DNA from: Sophora flavescens
Lineage: Eukaryota > Streptophyta > Magnoliopsida > Fabales > Fabaceae
DNA: 64,000 nt
NCBI GenBank assembly: GCA_030762895.1
Contig: CM061063.1
Location: 103,438,210 to 103,502,209, forward strand
Direction of reading: 5' to 3'
Shown here: piece after piece, positions 32,994 to 44,350 of the stretch
Position numbering within the stretch: the first letter of the stretch is position 1
How the letters are laid out: each line of letters opens with the position of its first letter
Made by a program: the position numbers and the translations under genes
Notes under the pieces: model-generated
What the model was told of the DNA's origin: nothing
The model's database searches: none
What the model saw: the letters and a program-made list of their open reading frames with translations, nothing else

Positions 32994-34606
32994 AAAAAAA
33001 AATATTTGAAGTATTATTTGATCCATGTGTATGGAAACCTATTAGGCAGGGTCTGGTTGGACGCCTGTTCGTATCTCGTGAGATTGGTTTGTCACCTATC
33101 GGCTAGAGAATACTATGGAAAAAAAGGTTAGAAGTAGTATTGGAATGTTTGGTCTCAGACCGCCCAAACTATGAAGTGGTCCTCAAGTCGGATATGGTTA
33201 TCCTTAGTAGAATTTTTTGTTCATTAATTTGACAATGTTAAATTAATAACAAAAATTGAAAGATGTGCCGCATGTTTAGATTTTCATGGGATTAGTTTCA
33301 TGGCAGATCTAGATACAATTTTTCATATCTTAAATGCACTGCTTGTTTTCTTTTGTTGGTACTTTTGCTCACTCTCGTTGTGGATCTGTAGGACAACATA
33401 CTGGGGTGGCATCATGTGTTACAAGTTTGTTAGGTGATATTTTGTTGCTTTGAATTGTCTATTTGTCTATCATGTGTGATTGAATCATATGGTTAATTTG
33501 TTTCAGTTCAGTGAATCTGAAAAATGGCACGAATTATCCCAAATAACACTTTTCTGATTGGTTATAAGAATTTTGTGTTAGATGTAGCATAACAAATTTT
33601 TTTTACAAGAATCTATGGGTAATGAAAACCTTCCAAAATGTTTTGTGACTTGCCCTCTAAACCGGGAATCATTGTCCATACTTTTTGGCCCAATTAATGT
33701 AATGATTATCTCACATGTCTACTTTGGCTGCGGTTGGGTAAATAGCTGAATCAAACGTTTATTCAATAAGCATCTATTACATGAGAGCTTATGTCATAAA
33801 TGCTTAAATTCAATAACGTATTTGTGTTTGGATACACACTTTGAAAAACGCTTAATTTGAATGCATCATTACACAAAAGCACTTGTAAGCAGAAAGAAAG
33901 AAAGAGTTTCCTTTGTGATAGGTGAGTAGCACACTAGCACCAATAAGCATCTTGTTTTATTTATCAATACTGCTACATAGTTGGTATATCTTTTATAGAA
34001 TCACTAGTAATTTCTTTCATTTTAAAGAAAAATTAGTACGACTCATGTTGTTCAAACCTCCTTAGCCTAGTGTTTACATATTTAGCATAATGCACAAATC
34101 TGCCAAACTTATTTTTGTCCTTTTACTGAGCAGCAAGGAGATTCTTCAGCATCAGGAAATGCAGCAATTTTGATCAAGTATACTAAATTTTGTCTGAGTT
34201 GATCAAGATAATGATATTTATGTCAAGGAAAATTGCAATCTCAAAACGGATTTCAATTATTTCATCAGAATCAGCAATAGAAATTCTCTTTAATAATCTC
34301 TCTCTCTCTCTACTAATTTTCATTCACATAATCATTACAGAAATATTCATACAGTTGTGTAATTTCAGCAATAGAAATTCTTGGATAAGTGTCCTTTCCC
34401 CTCAGACATCCTAGTTTTATTATCTATCTCAAGAGCATATTAACCAGCAGAATTTGGTTGATTGAAAATTGTCACATTGGTAAAAATCTCTGCATCAAGT
34501 GGTGGATATGTAGCCTGGAATGTACTACTTTCTAATATAGTTATCTTGCCGGCAGATAATAGAGAGTAAGAACGTTACTATATGGAAGCTCAAGTTTCTG
34601 GAAGGC
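31503..34606. other. Downstream region of locus 3, partly duplicated
   Basis: No gene seen. 31600-31760 and 31985-32290 both resemble the 3' flanks of loci 2 and 4. A segment with GACATCGTACTGGGGTTGCA (about 32785) is repeated as GACAACATACTGGGGTGGCA (about 33392) and matches GACAACATACTGGGGATGCA downstream of locus 4 (about 54638). 32957-32990 is an (AT)n microsatellite. 33715-33990 contains TTCAATAAGC/TTAAATTCAATAACG words suggestive of a MITE, not resolved. Confidence 0.5.
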
Positions 34607-35009
34607 TAATTGATAATTTTTTTATACACTAATATCTCAATTAAAAATATTAATTTTTAATTAATTTAATAATGAAATTCAGAGAACATGATACAGATAA
34701 TTCAAATACTTTCAAACTAACAAATACAGACTGTGCATCAAGATGAAGCATCAGTCAATGATTAAGAACAATAAAGGCAACTCTTAAAAAAAAAAGGAAC
34801 AACAAAGGCACACACCGTCAACTTCTTACAAGCAATAGGCATCATTTATATTGTGGGACCGGTTATCATTTAGGAGATTAATTTTAATGGAATATTTATA
34901 TTTGTATGTATTGCAGTCACAGAATCAGTATTAATATTGTTGTATTATTTATAAATAAATTGTAATTTTTTTAAAAATTAGGATATTAGTGTATAAAAAA
35001 TTTCAATTA
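34607..35009. mobile_element. MITE-like element with long AT-rich inverted ends
   Basis: Left end AATTTTTTTATACACTAATA (34615 on) is the reverse complement of the right end (34982-35003), one T apart, and the similarity continues outward (TAATTGA). About 400 bp, no frame inside. A further partial inverted copy of the end lies just to the right (TTTTTTATACTGATAT when the Tat element is removed), so the Tat element landed in a hairpin-rich spot. Confidence 0.5.
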
Positions 35010-35024
35010 ATTTTTTATACTGAT

Positions 35025-35601
35025 TATTATTGCCGAGATCTGACTTGCCGGAATCTCGCCGTAGAACATTGAACCAAGAGTGAACAATAGGGTTTTTTAG
35101 ATTATGGCTTGACAGAATATTGTATTCCGGTCCTACGTATCCCAATGGGAATCAAAGTCAGACGTAGTTCTAGGTTCAACCATTGGTCGTATAGTGATCT
35201 CAATCATCTAATCTTGTATCTGATGAATATCAGCGAGCAAGGACTATTCAATAGTCTCTTGGTCGAGCTAGTTTCTCTAATACGCTTAAGGAAGAGTCAC
35301 CTGAGTTAGTGAAAAGTGAGTTTCTCTCTTGGGTTCTCCTCTTTTTATAATAGGATCCCCATATCTTTAAGAGATCTGGATTTATCTTCTTTTATCTCTT
35401 AAATCTTCTTTGAGATAATATCATGATTATTAAAGATATATATGATCTCCTTAATTTGAGGGATTTATCTCTTCTAACCGGATAAGATTATTTAAGATAA
35501 TATCAGGATTATTAAAGATAATATCGATATCTTATCATTCCCACCTTTATTGGATCGGGTATCCAAGCTTGGTGACCGGGTTTTACTCCTCGGCTCGTAC
35601 A
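35025..35601 (-). repeat. 3' LTR of Tat element
   Basis: 577 bp. On the minus strand it starts TGTACGAGCC at 35601 and ends ...GGCAATAATA at 35025 (the terminal CA has decayed; the other LTR ends GGCATGAACA). It lacks a tandem duplication present in the 5' LTR. Confidence 0.9.
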
Positions 35602-35622
35602 CAAGTCCCCCCAAGCTTTGAG
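35602..35622 (-). other. Polypurine tract of Tat element
   Basis: Minus strand AAGCTTGGGGGGACTTG immediately before the LTR start. A near-copy of LTR edge plus tract (CGGCTCATATACAAG then CCCCCCAAGCTTTGAGC) occurs again at about 35933-35965. Confidence 0.8.
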
Positions 35623-36189
35623 CTAGTAGAAGCATAAAATTTTTCACGACAGTAGCCGAGTTTGGCCTTTAAAAACCTTATTTGGAGAATCTAAGGTTTA
35701 TGGCGTAGGTTCTTTTCCCCTTTTTACCATAGTCTTGATGACCGATCATGTACCTCACCCAATCGTTCAACCTTGGTGACCGAGCTTAGAAACTTAGTCT
35801 CTTTTTTTAGCCTTTCAAGTCGGTGAGGTAAGTGGCCGAGCTTCGAACTTCGGTCTAGATATATATCTTTTACTTCCGTGAACACCTCGGGTGACTGAGC
35901 TTCACGTTTCGAATTGGCGAGCATTCCACCTCGGCTCATATACAAGCCCCCCAAGCTTTGAGCTTTCAGAAAGCGTGGAAGCTTCTTCGAAGGAGCCGAG
36001 CCAAGACGTGGGCAGTCGTTTTAGATCTGCGCTGTTACCAAGGTTTCGTAGCTCCCGAGATGAAAAGAACGCTTGCCTTCATTTTTGAGATAAGGCAAGT
36101 TTGTGACGCATGGCCTTTGTGTCATTACCAATAAAGAGACATAAGTGCTCGTCCACTCAAGTCTTTGGACTGGCTGAGTCCTTAATGAG

Positions 36190-36382
36190 GAGCTCGTCTA
36201 CTAGGTTACGTTCAACCAGTTTAGAGGAGTATCCGTCCAATGACGTAGCATATGGAGCTCGTCTACTAGGTTACGTTCAGCCAGTTAGATGAGTATCCGT
36301 CCAATGACGTGGTATATGGAGCTCGTCTACTAGGTTACGTTCAACCAATTAGAGGAGTATCCGTCCAACGATGTGGCCTCTG
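36190..36382. repeat. 64-bp tandem repeat, three copies
   Basis: Units start at 36190, 36255 and 36319, each GAGCTCGTCTACTAGGTTAC...GTATCCGTCCAA...TG. In reverse complement the unit core (GACGAGCTCCAT...CACGTCATTGGACGGATA) matches the 76-bp repeat of the SIRE-like LTR at 7330-7365. Confidence 0.85.
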
Positions 36383-36745
36383 TGGCATTACTTCCTAGGC
36401 CTGCTTTTTGGTTGCGTGATTGAAGCCGTTAGCTTGTCGCATCGTTTATTCCGATATCTTAGCCACGTGTGACTCCTTCATTAATGAGCCGAATTCGTGC
36501 AGACTTGAAGAGACGTTTCCTGTCTTCACACAACGTCCGTTATTATTACCTTCAAAAGAAACGCTAAGATTCGTTTTCCTTCAAAGCACTGAGGTTTTTA
36601 TAAGTTGGGGAGAAGTTTGATGAGGAGGTCATTTTTCCTCTCCCTTGCTCAATCGTCTCTTCAAACTCTTCTCCTCCAAGCTTCTTCATTTCCTTTTCTG
36701 TTCCAGGTACGTCATCGTCCTTCTCCTTCATTATTTCTTTCTTCC

Positions 36746-38913
36746 ATGGAAACTTCATTCAAGGTATCCCAGAATGCCTCTTCTGGGGTTCAGATCATAG
36801 AGCCCGAAATTAATCAGATTGGGGGCTCTCCTCTTCACTCCCCCTCTCCCTCTCACAGTGATGGTGGTGCCGAGGGTTCTTCTTCCTTTCTGACGGGAGT
36901 AGCTCTGCTACTCCTGACGCTATCGTTGCCCCTAAGCGACACAAGCGTGCTTCTAGGATGCCCAGGGTCCCATACCAGGATATTACCATTCCTGGGTATT
37001 TCTGGGTAAAACCCGATGTTGGGGCATTTTATTCTAATTTCAGGGACTTTGAATCCCTCGAAGCCGTAAAAAATAAGGTTGCTGCTAAACGAGGAACCGT
37101 AGAGTGCCTTCCTTGTGCGAAAGGTGATCATGTTTTTCTTTGCCCCTTTCAGATGAGCCACACTTTACATATGTATACAAGACCTTTTTTGAACAAATTG
37201 GTGTTTCCATTCCCTTCACGCCATTCGAGTGCGAAGTCTTGAGAGTTATGAACGTTGCTCCTACCCAGCTTCACCCGAATAGTTGGCCCTTCTTGAAAGC
37301 CTTCCAAATTCTGTGTGGTCAGATAGGGATAGAGGCTACTGCTCCCAAGTTTATTTACTTTTACCCAGTTCGGTTCGGGGACCGAGTTGGTTGGATCTCC
37401 CTGAGTGGGGTTGAGTAGAGGGGGATCATCGGGCTCTATAAGAGATCGTATAAGTTTTTCAAGTCGGATTTCTTCAAGGTTCGACCTACCGAGGGTAATG
37501 AGTTTTTCTTTTTTGACTCGGCTGGAAACCCTAAATTTCCCTTCTACTGGCAACCTCACCCTTCCAAATTTTCTAGCTATGAACTCGGTTCTATGACCGC
37601 CTAAGAGCGAGCCGATGTTGAGGCCCTGAAACTTTATCCTAGGTCACTGCCTTGTGGAAGGCTTTTAAAGCTTCCTACCTCTTCCACTCAGCAAGCCGAC
37701 TTTGAATGTAAGTAGCTTTTTGTTGACAAGTGTTAATTTATTCTGTAGCGTGCTTATTGTATCTGAACGATTTCCTTCTTGCAGTGATAATGGGGAAGTT
37801 CAACTACAAGGCCCTAACGAAGAAGTCGGCTAATCAAGTTGCTGGTGGATCAGCTCCAGCTTCAAATGTCAAGGGGAAGAAAAAGAAGGTTGTTGAAGCT
37901 TCTGACCTGAACACTCGAATTCCCAAAAGGACTCGGGAAGACATTCGGTCAGAGGTTCCGATAAGAAGTTCTTCTCCCCTGCTGATGGTTGAAGAAACTC
38001 CTGCTGCTGATAAGAGGTTGGGCCATGCTCCTATGGTGACCGATCTTACTTCAGACACCAAATGGTACAATGGAAATTGCAACCCGGGCATCAGCTTGCT
38101 ATGGGGGAATGAGTTCAACCCTGCTACCCTCATCGACGGCCAAGTACTGAAACCTTCCGATGCTCGGCTTTTGCTGGAGCATGGGTCTGATGAGAGTATG
38201 GAGGCGGCTACTACCTATGCTCTTTGGATCGCCTCAATTACTCGCTTCTGGAGTCACCAGATTGTCGATAATGTTAAGAAAATGGAGGTGATGAGGGCTG
38301 ATGCGGCTCGTGCCTTTATGGTGAGGGACGAGCTGGCTCAGGCCGTGGCCAAGTGTGAGGAGCAAGCTCGGGCTGTTGGCCAGCTAAAGGCCCAAAAGGT
38401 GGAGCTGGAAAAATGTAAGGCTGCTCTTCAGGCCGAGCTGGACCTAGAAAAAGCCGAGCGGCTCAATCTTCAAAGGGTCACCGAGGAACTTCAAGCCGAG
38501 AAGGAGGTCAATCTCGAGTTGCGGAAGTCGCTAGAGGCCGAGAAGGGGGCCAATCTCAAGCTCAGATCTGATCTGGTTGAAGCCGAGGCTTCCATTATGA
38601 AGCAGCACGTCAATGGCTTCTCCCGAACAGTGAAGCAGTGAAGCAGCTCCAGCGCTTCAACCCGAATGCTGACTTCTCTCTTGCTGATGTGGACAAAGAC
38701 TTTAACAGAGATGGGATTCTAGTTCTGTTGTCTGAGATAGAGGAAGAGGTAGATCAATAAGAGGAGGTTGAAAGGCAAGCGGTCGAGGAGGGAGTCGATG
38801 GTGAAGGTGAAATGGGCTTACCTGACCAATCTTCTGCTATGCCTCCGAGTGCCGAGGATGACCCCAACTCTATTCCTGTTGGAACCGTTGCTCATGGGGA
38901 TGCCCATGAGTAA
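36746..38913 (+). pseudogene. Antisense gene of Tat element (putative gypsy-type transposon family)
   Basis: A plus-strand gene opposite to gag-pol. ATG at 36746 starts a Ser/Gly-rich leader (PLHSPSPSHSDGGAEGSSS). After a shift comes a conserved block, IPFTPFECEVLRVMNVAPTQ, WPFLKAFQILCG, FKSDFFKVRPTEG, FPFYWQPHP, which I recognise as the Transposase_28 / 'putative gypsy type transposon' domain. A 77-bp intron (37708-37784, GTAAGTAG...TTGCAG) joins to a second exon with a basic stretch, a KKKK motif and a long coiled coil (residues from 38281 on, AELDLEKAERL, EELQAEKEVNL). An 8-bp duplication at about 38628-38643 creates an early stop at 38639; the original frame continues to TAA at 38911. At least three frame breaks. 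Function of this protein class is unknown; the coiled coil suggests self-association. Confidence 0.75.
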
Positions 38914-39990
38914 TCTAGGAAAAATGTTCCTAGGGCAATGCCCTCTTTTTTGAACTCTTATGTATTATGGGCTTTGCCCCTTTTTATTTAATGAAATCAC
39001 GTGCTTGCTTACGAGTTATTTTTCACTTAGAAAATTTTCTATAGTTTTTTATGATGATGCCTCATTTTTTTCCTTTCGGCTTTTGGAGCTCGAGCTTGTA
39101 ACTTTTTTCTAAGTTAGTGCTTGACTTTTATATTTTTGCGTGTTACTTGGTTTATTCGAGTTTTTTGGAGCTCTGGATACCTCTTGATTTTTAAATAACT
39201 TCAGGCATTGTTTACCTCTTTAGGTTCGACCATGCGACCCCAGCTTGGTCGATTTTAGCTCGGATTACCTCTTTAGGTTGTTAATTACCTTAAAGCATTG
39301 TTTACCTCTTTAGGTTTTTAATTACCTTTAGGCATTGTTTTACCTCTTTAGGTTCGGCATTTCGACCTCAACTCGGTCGATTTTAGCTCGGACAACCTTT
39401 TTAGGCTCTTTCGTTTTTGCCTTTTAAGGTTCGGCATTTCGACCTCAACTCGGTCAATTTTAGCTCGGTCATCCTTTTTAGGTCTTCAGTTTTTGCCTTT
39501 TTAGCTCGGTCAACCTTTTTAGGTCTTTAGTTTTTGCCTTTTTAGGTTCGGCATTTCGATCAACCTTTTTAGGACTTTAGTTTTTGCCTTTTTAGGTTCG
39601 GCATTTCGACCTCAACTCGATCGATTTTAGCTCTGTCAACCTTTTTAGGTCTTTAGTTTTTTATAAATAAATTTTTGACCATATAACAGCATTCTTGCAT
39701 ATATTGCAACTGAAAATGATTCTATTTATTTATTTTTCCGGGTGTGCCTCATTAAAACCTTCCTGCCCAAAACCTCGTGGGGAAAAAACCGGGGTTGGAA
39801 AAAGAGTACATCACCTACTTACATAACTTTAACTAAAATAAAACTTAAGGTGGGAAGCGTTCCAAGTTCTTGGAACAGCCTTTCCTGACAGTTCTTCTAG
39901 CCTATAAGCACCATTTCCTAGATTTTCAACTATTCTGAATGGGCCAGACCAGTTTGCTGCGAGCTTACCCTCTTTGGAGTCTTTTCTAGC
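38914..39990. other. Non-coding spacer of Tat element
   Basis: Contains the end of the antisense gene transcript region (TTTATTTAATGAAATCACG near 38985), the tandem array above, and a spacer to the integrase C-terminus. No frame. Confidence 0.6.
39180..39660. repeat. Tandem repeats between antisense gene and integrase
   Basis: Irregular array of CCTTTTTAGGTCTTTAGTTT and GGTTCGGCATTTCGACC, with ACTCGGTCGATTTTAGCTCGG, in mixed unit lengths of roughly 40-90 bp. Position in the non-coding 3' part of a Tat element matches the hypervariable region from which satellites are known to arise. Confidence 0.75.
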
Positions 39991-39996
39991 ATCGTT

Positions 39997-42900
39997 TTAC
40001 AATCTCAACACTAAGTCACCTTGCACAAATTCTCTTGGCTGCAACTTCGAGTTGTACTTCCGAGTTGCTTTCTGCTTGCATAGTTCTTCTCTGATTTTTG
40101 CCTCATCTCGAACTTCCTCAACCATGTCAAGCTCAACTTGGATTTCTTCTTCGTTCTTACTTTGGTCATGATGCTGCCTTCGGAGAGAGAGTTCACCGAG
40201 CTCTACTAGAATCATTGCATCAGTTCCATAGGTTAGCTTGAATGGCGTTTCACCAGTTGAGGACTGCGGTGAGCAATGGTAAGCCCATAGGATGCTTGGT
40301 AATTCTTCAACCCATGCCCCTTTTGATTGGCATAACCTTCTTTTGAGCTCGTTCGAAATGACTTTGTTGGTCGCTTCTGCTTGTCCATTTGCTTATGGAT
40401 GCTCAACCGAGGCCACTTTATGTTTGATTCCGAGGTTGGAGTGGAACTCTCTAAGCTCTTTATCGGTGAATTGTTTTCCATTATCTATGACAATTGCATA
40501 AGGGAGGTCATGCCTGCAAATGATACTTTTCCATACAAAACTCTGAACCTTTTTAGCTATAGTAGCTAATGGTTCTACTTCAATCCACTTAGTGAAGTAG
40601 TCTACTCCTACTAGCAAGAACTTGACTTGACCCATAGCAACTGGGAAAGGACCGACTATGTCCATCCCCCACATAGTAAAGGGCCACGGTGAGAACATGG
40701 AATGAAGCTCTTCTCCTGGAGCTCGTGCTACATTGGCGAACTTCTGACAAGGCTCACACCTATTATTCCAGGTAGCACAATCCAATCTCATGGTTGGCCA
40801 GTAAAACCCTGCTCGCAGGACCCGAGCTGCCAGAGATCGGTCACCTGAATGCATTCCACAGATTCCTCGGTGCATCTCGTCCATTACGTACTCGGACTGC
40901 TCCTTTGCTATGTACTTTAGTAACACCATGGAGAATCCTCTTTTGTACAGCTCTCCATCTCGGATGGTGTAATGGCAAGATTTTAGACGAATTCTCCTCG
41001 CTTCCTTAGGGTCATTGGGCAATTTGTCAGAGGCTAAATATTCCCAAATAGGTGTCATCCAGCCACGATCATAGTGTTCGGTCATTATCACCTCGTCACT
41101 TTTTATGCTCGATTCGAGGAGATTCTCCTGAATGAAAGTTCTTAGCTGGCCAGCTTTCTTGGTGCTCGCCAACTCAGACAACAGATCTGCCCTGGAATTT
41201 TCTTCCCGAGGTATTTGCTCAATAGTAAAATCATCAAATTCAGAATTTAGACTATTAACCTTGCAGAGATACCTGGTTAGTTGGGGATCCTTTGTTTGAT
41301 AATCACCCGAGACTTGTCCTGTTACAAGCTGTGAGTCACTTCAGCATTTTAATTCTTGGACTCCAACCTCTTTAGCTAGCATCAGTCCTGCAATAAGGGC
41401 TTCATATTCTGCTTGGTTGTTTGAAGCAGTAAACCCAAACTTTAAAGATTGTTCCAAGATTAGATCATCAGGCCCTTCAAGAATTATTCCAGCTCCACTT
41501 CCCTTTAAGTTAGATGATCCATCAACATATAGAAGCCAGATAAAGGATCCTGACCTCGGCTTAGAAGAGAGCTCGGTAATGAAGTTGGAGAGGCATTGTG
41601 CTTTCATCGGCCCCCTCGGCTCATATTGCAAACCGAATTCTGACAATTCTACTGACTGAGCTATCATTCGTCCGGCTAGATCGGGTTTCCTGAGCACTTG
41701 CTTTATTGGATGATCAGTTTTGACTATAACTTGGTGTGACTGAAAGTAAGGTCGTAACCTCCGAACTGCCATCATTAAGGCGATGGCTAGTTTTTAATTA
41801 CTTGATATCGTGTTTCTGCATCTTTCATAATTCTATTCACATAATACACCGGCATCTGTTGTTCTTCTTCTTCCTGGATGATTACTGCACTGATTGCATA
41901 ATCATTGACAGATAGATACAAGTACAGATCTTTACCAGGCTGAGGCCGAGTGAGGATCGGGGGAGAGGCTAGAAAGAGTTTCAGATCTTCAAAGGCTTTC
42001 TCACACTCCTCGGTCCAGGTGAACTCTTGGTTTTTTCAAAAGATGGAAGAAGGGTCTTGCTTTTTCTGCGGACTTTGGGAGAAAGCGGGATAAAGAAGCT
42101 AATCGGCCAGCTAACCTCTGAATTTCTTTCACATTCTGAGGGCTCCGCATTTCCATGACAGCTTTGCACTTATCTGGATTAGCTTCAATTCCTCTATGTG
42201 TTAGCATATATCCTAAGAACTTTCCTCCTTGTACACCAAAATAGCATTTTTCTGGATTTAACCTCATGTTGTATTTTCTGAGCTGACTGAAAATTTCTTC
42301 GAGGTCGACTGAGTGTTGCCTCAGGTCATCGGATTTTACCACCATATCATCAACATATACTTTTAGGTTCTTTCCGATCTGGTTGACAAAGACTTTGTCC
42401 ATAAGCCTTTGATATGTTGCACCAGCATTTTTTAAACCGAAAGGCATTACCCGGTAGCAGTAGTTTGCTCCATCAGTCATAAATGCCATTTTTTCTTCAT
42501 CGGGTGGATACATCCTGATCTGGTTATAACCTGAATATGCGTCCAAGAAGGACAAAACTTTGTACCGTGAGACTCCGTCTACCAGTCTGTCAATGTTGGG
42601 AAGATGATAAGAATCCTTTGGACACACTTTGTTGAGATCGGTGTAGTTGGTGCACATTCTCCACTTACCATTGGCTTTTCTAACTAACACCACATTGGCT
42701 TGCCAAGTAGTGTATTTAACCTCTCTGATGAAATTTGCTTTGACCAGTTTGGAAGTCTCCTCGGCTACTGCTTAGCGCCTTTCTTCGCCAAGTTTTCTTT
42801 TTTGAGCTACAGGCTTGGCTTCGGGACATATAGATAGCTTATGGCACATAAAATTGGGGTCTATGCCAGGCATATCCGATGTCTTCCATGCAAACAAATC

Positions 42901-43816
42901 GGCATTCTTTTTTAAGACCGCTTGAATCTGTTGTTTGAGCAAGGGGTCGAGTTGACTGCCGACTTTGGTGCACTGTTCGGCTTGGGCTCCCAACTGGAAC
43001 TTCTCTAAAGACTCTGTTGGTTCAGCATCTGGACTCGTACATCTCCATCCTTGGGTCTAGTTCAAACATGCTGACCGAGCTCGCTGAAGTTACCGAACTC
43101 ACCAAGCTTACTACTTCTGCTTTATCATCCTCGGCATTCTTTGCGATATTCTGGTTTCGGGTAACTTTTAGGCTATCCACATAGCATTGCCTGGTCATCC
43201 TTTGGTCATCTCGGACAGCGGCTATATCTCCAGACTCGGATGGGAATTTCATTGTGAGGTGTGGGGTAGAGACTATCGCTCCGAGTTCATTCAACGTCGG
43301 TCTTCCAATAAGGATGTTGTACGACGTGCTAGCATCCATAATAACATACCTGACTGATACGGACTTGGAGAGTTTTCCCTCTCCAAACGTTGTTAAGAGG
43401 TCTATATAACCTCAGGTTTTTACTTGCTCCCCGGCAAACCTTACTAGCTTGTCTTCCTGCTCTTTTATCAGCTTTTCTAGAATTCCAAGTTTCTTGAAGG
43501 TCGCCAGGTATAAAATATCAGTCAAGCTTCCCTGATCAATAAGTGTTCGTTTGATCGAGAAGCTGGCTAATTCGACCGTTATCACCATTGGGTCCTCTTG
43601 ATTTGGATCCAGCCCTTGGAAATTGTCATCCGAAAAAGTTATTGGAGGTCTCATCCTTGTAGGTTTTCCAGACACCGTGTTTACAGATCGGATGGCTTTT
43701 ACGTGACGCCGCCGAGCTGAACTCGTTCCTCCACCTGCAAATCCTTCTGAGATTGTATTGATGACCCATCTGACTCCTCCTTCTGTTTCTTCATTAAGAG
43801 CCCTCTGATTATTCAA
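39997..43816 (-). pseudogene. Tat pol: protease, RT, RNase H, second RNase H, integrase
   Basis: Minus-strand domains in order. The protease has a DQGSLTDIL active-site box (near 43530, DQGS type) and YNILIGRPTLN (43310). The reverse transcriptase has MVLVRKANGKWRMCTNY, LSFLDAYSGYNQI, MPFGLKNAGATYQ, YVDDMVVK (42693-42340). A connection/RNase H region has LYLYLSVNDYAISAVI (about 41940-41820). A second RNase H-like domain has LLYVDGSSNLKGSGAGI, NNQAEYEALIAGL (41590-41380). The integrase has HRGICGMHSG ... CEPCQKF, WGMDIVGPFP, IDNGKQF and a later glutamate (40900-40380). Stops lie near 43412, 43841, 42772, 41800, 41340 and 40393; shifts near 43000, 42030 and 40390. YVDD and the first two integrase acidic residues survive, but the frame is shattered. 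Confidence 0.9.
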
Positions 43817-44350
43817 CCGATCTCCGCTCTGATTATTTCCTTACAGGTTTGCATCTCGGTTATGATTGTCATAACTGCGTCTCCGTCGTCGTCGACCAGC
43901 TCGTCCGCCTCCATTATCATCTCGGCGAACGAACCGATCAAGACGACCTGACTGTATCAAGTACTCAATTTTTTCTTGGGCTATTTTACAGTCTTTAGTG
44001 GAGTGACCATAGTTTTGATGCCATTTGCACTCTTTACTTCTGTTTACATTGGTCAGAGTTTTAGACGGTCGAGGTAAGGTGAGTAACTCAGCGTTGCACA
44101 CCTCCTGGAGAATGGTTGCCCGAGATCGGTTTAGCGGTGTATAAGACTAGTACCTGGGTTGCCTCTCCGAGAATCCTCTTTCATTGGTCTTTTGGGCCCT
44201 TTGTGGATTAGCCCCCTATCTCTTTCTTTGCTCGGAACCGAGCTCGTGTCTTCAAAATCTCTTTCTCTCCTTTTGGATTCAACCATCTCTTCCGAGTTCA
44301 TGAAACCTGTAGCTTTTTCCTGCAACTCTTCAAAATTTCTCGATGGTTTT

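Noticed and set aside
33030..33200. Possible small RNA gene or tRNA-like sequence (GTATCTCGTGAGATTGG)
   Set aside because: No cloverleaf or pol III box pair could be assembled.
36853..37559. Minus-strand frames in the 37-kb region
   Set aside because: Shadows of the antisense gene on the plus strand; codon content and domain matches favour the plus strand.
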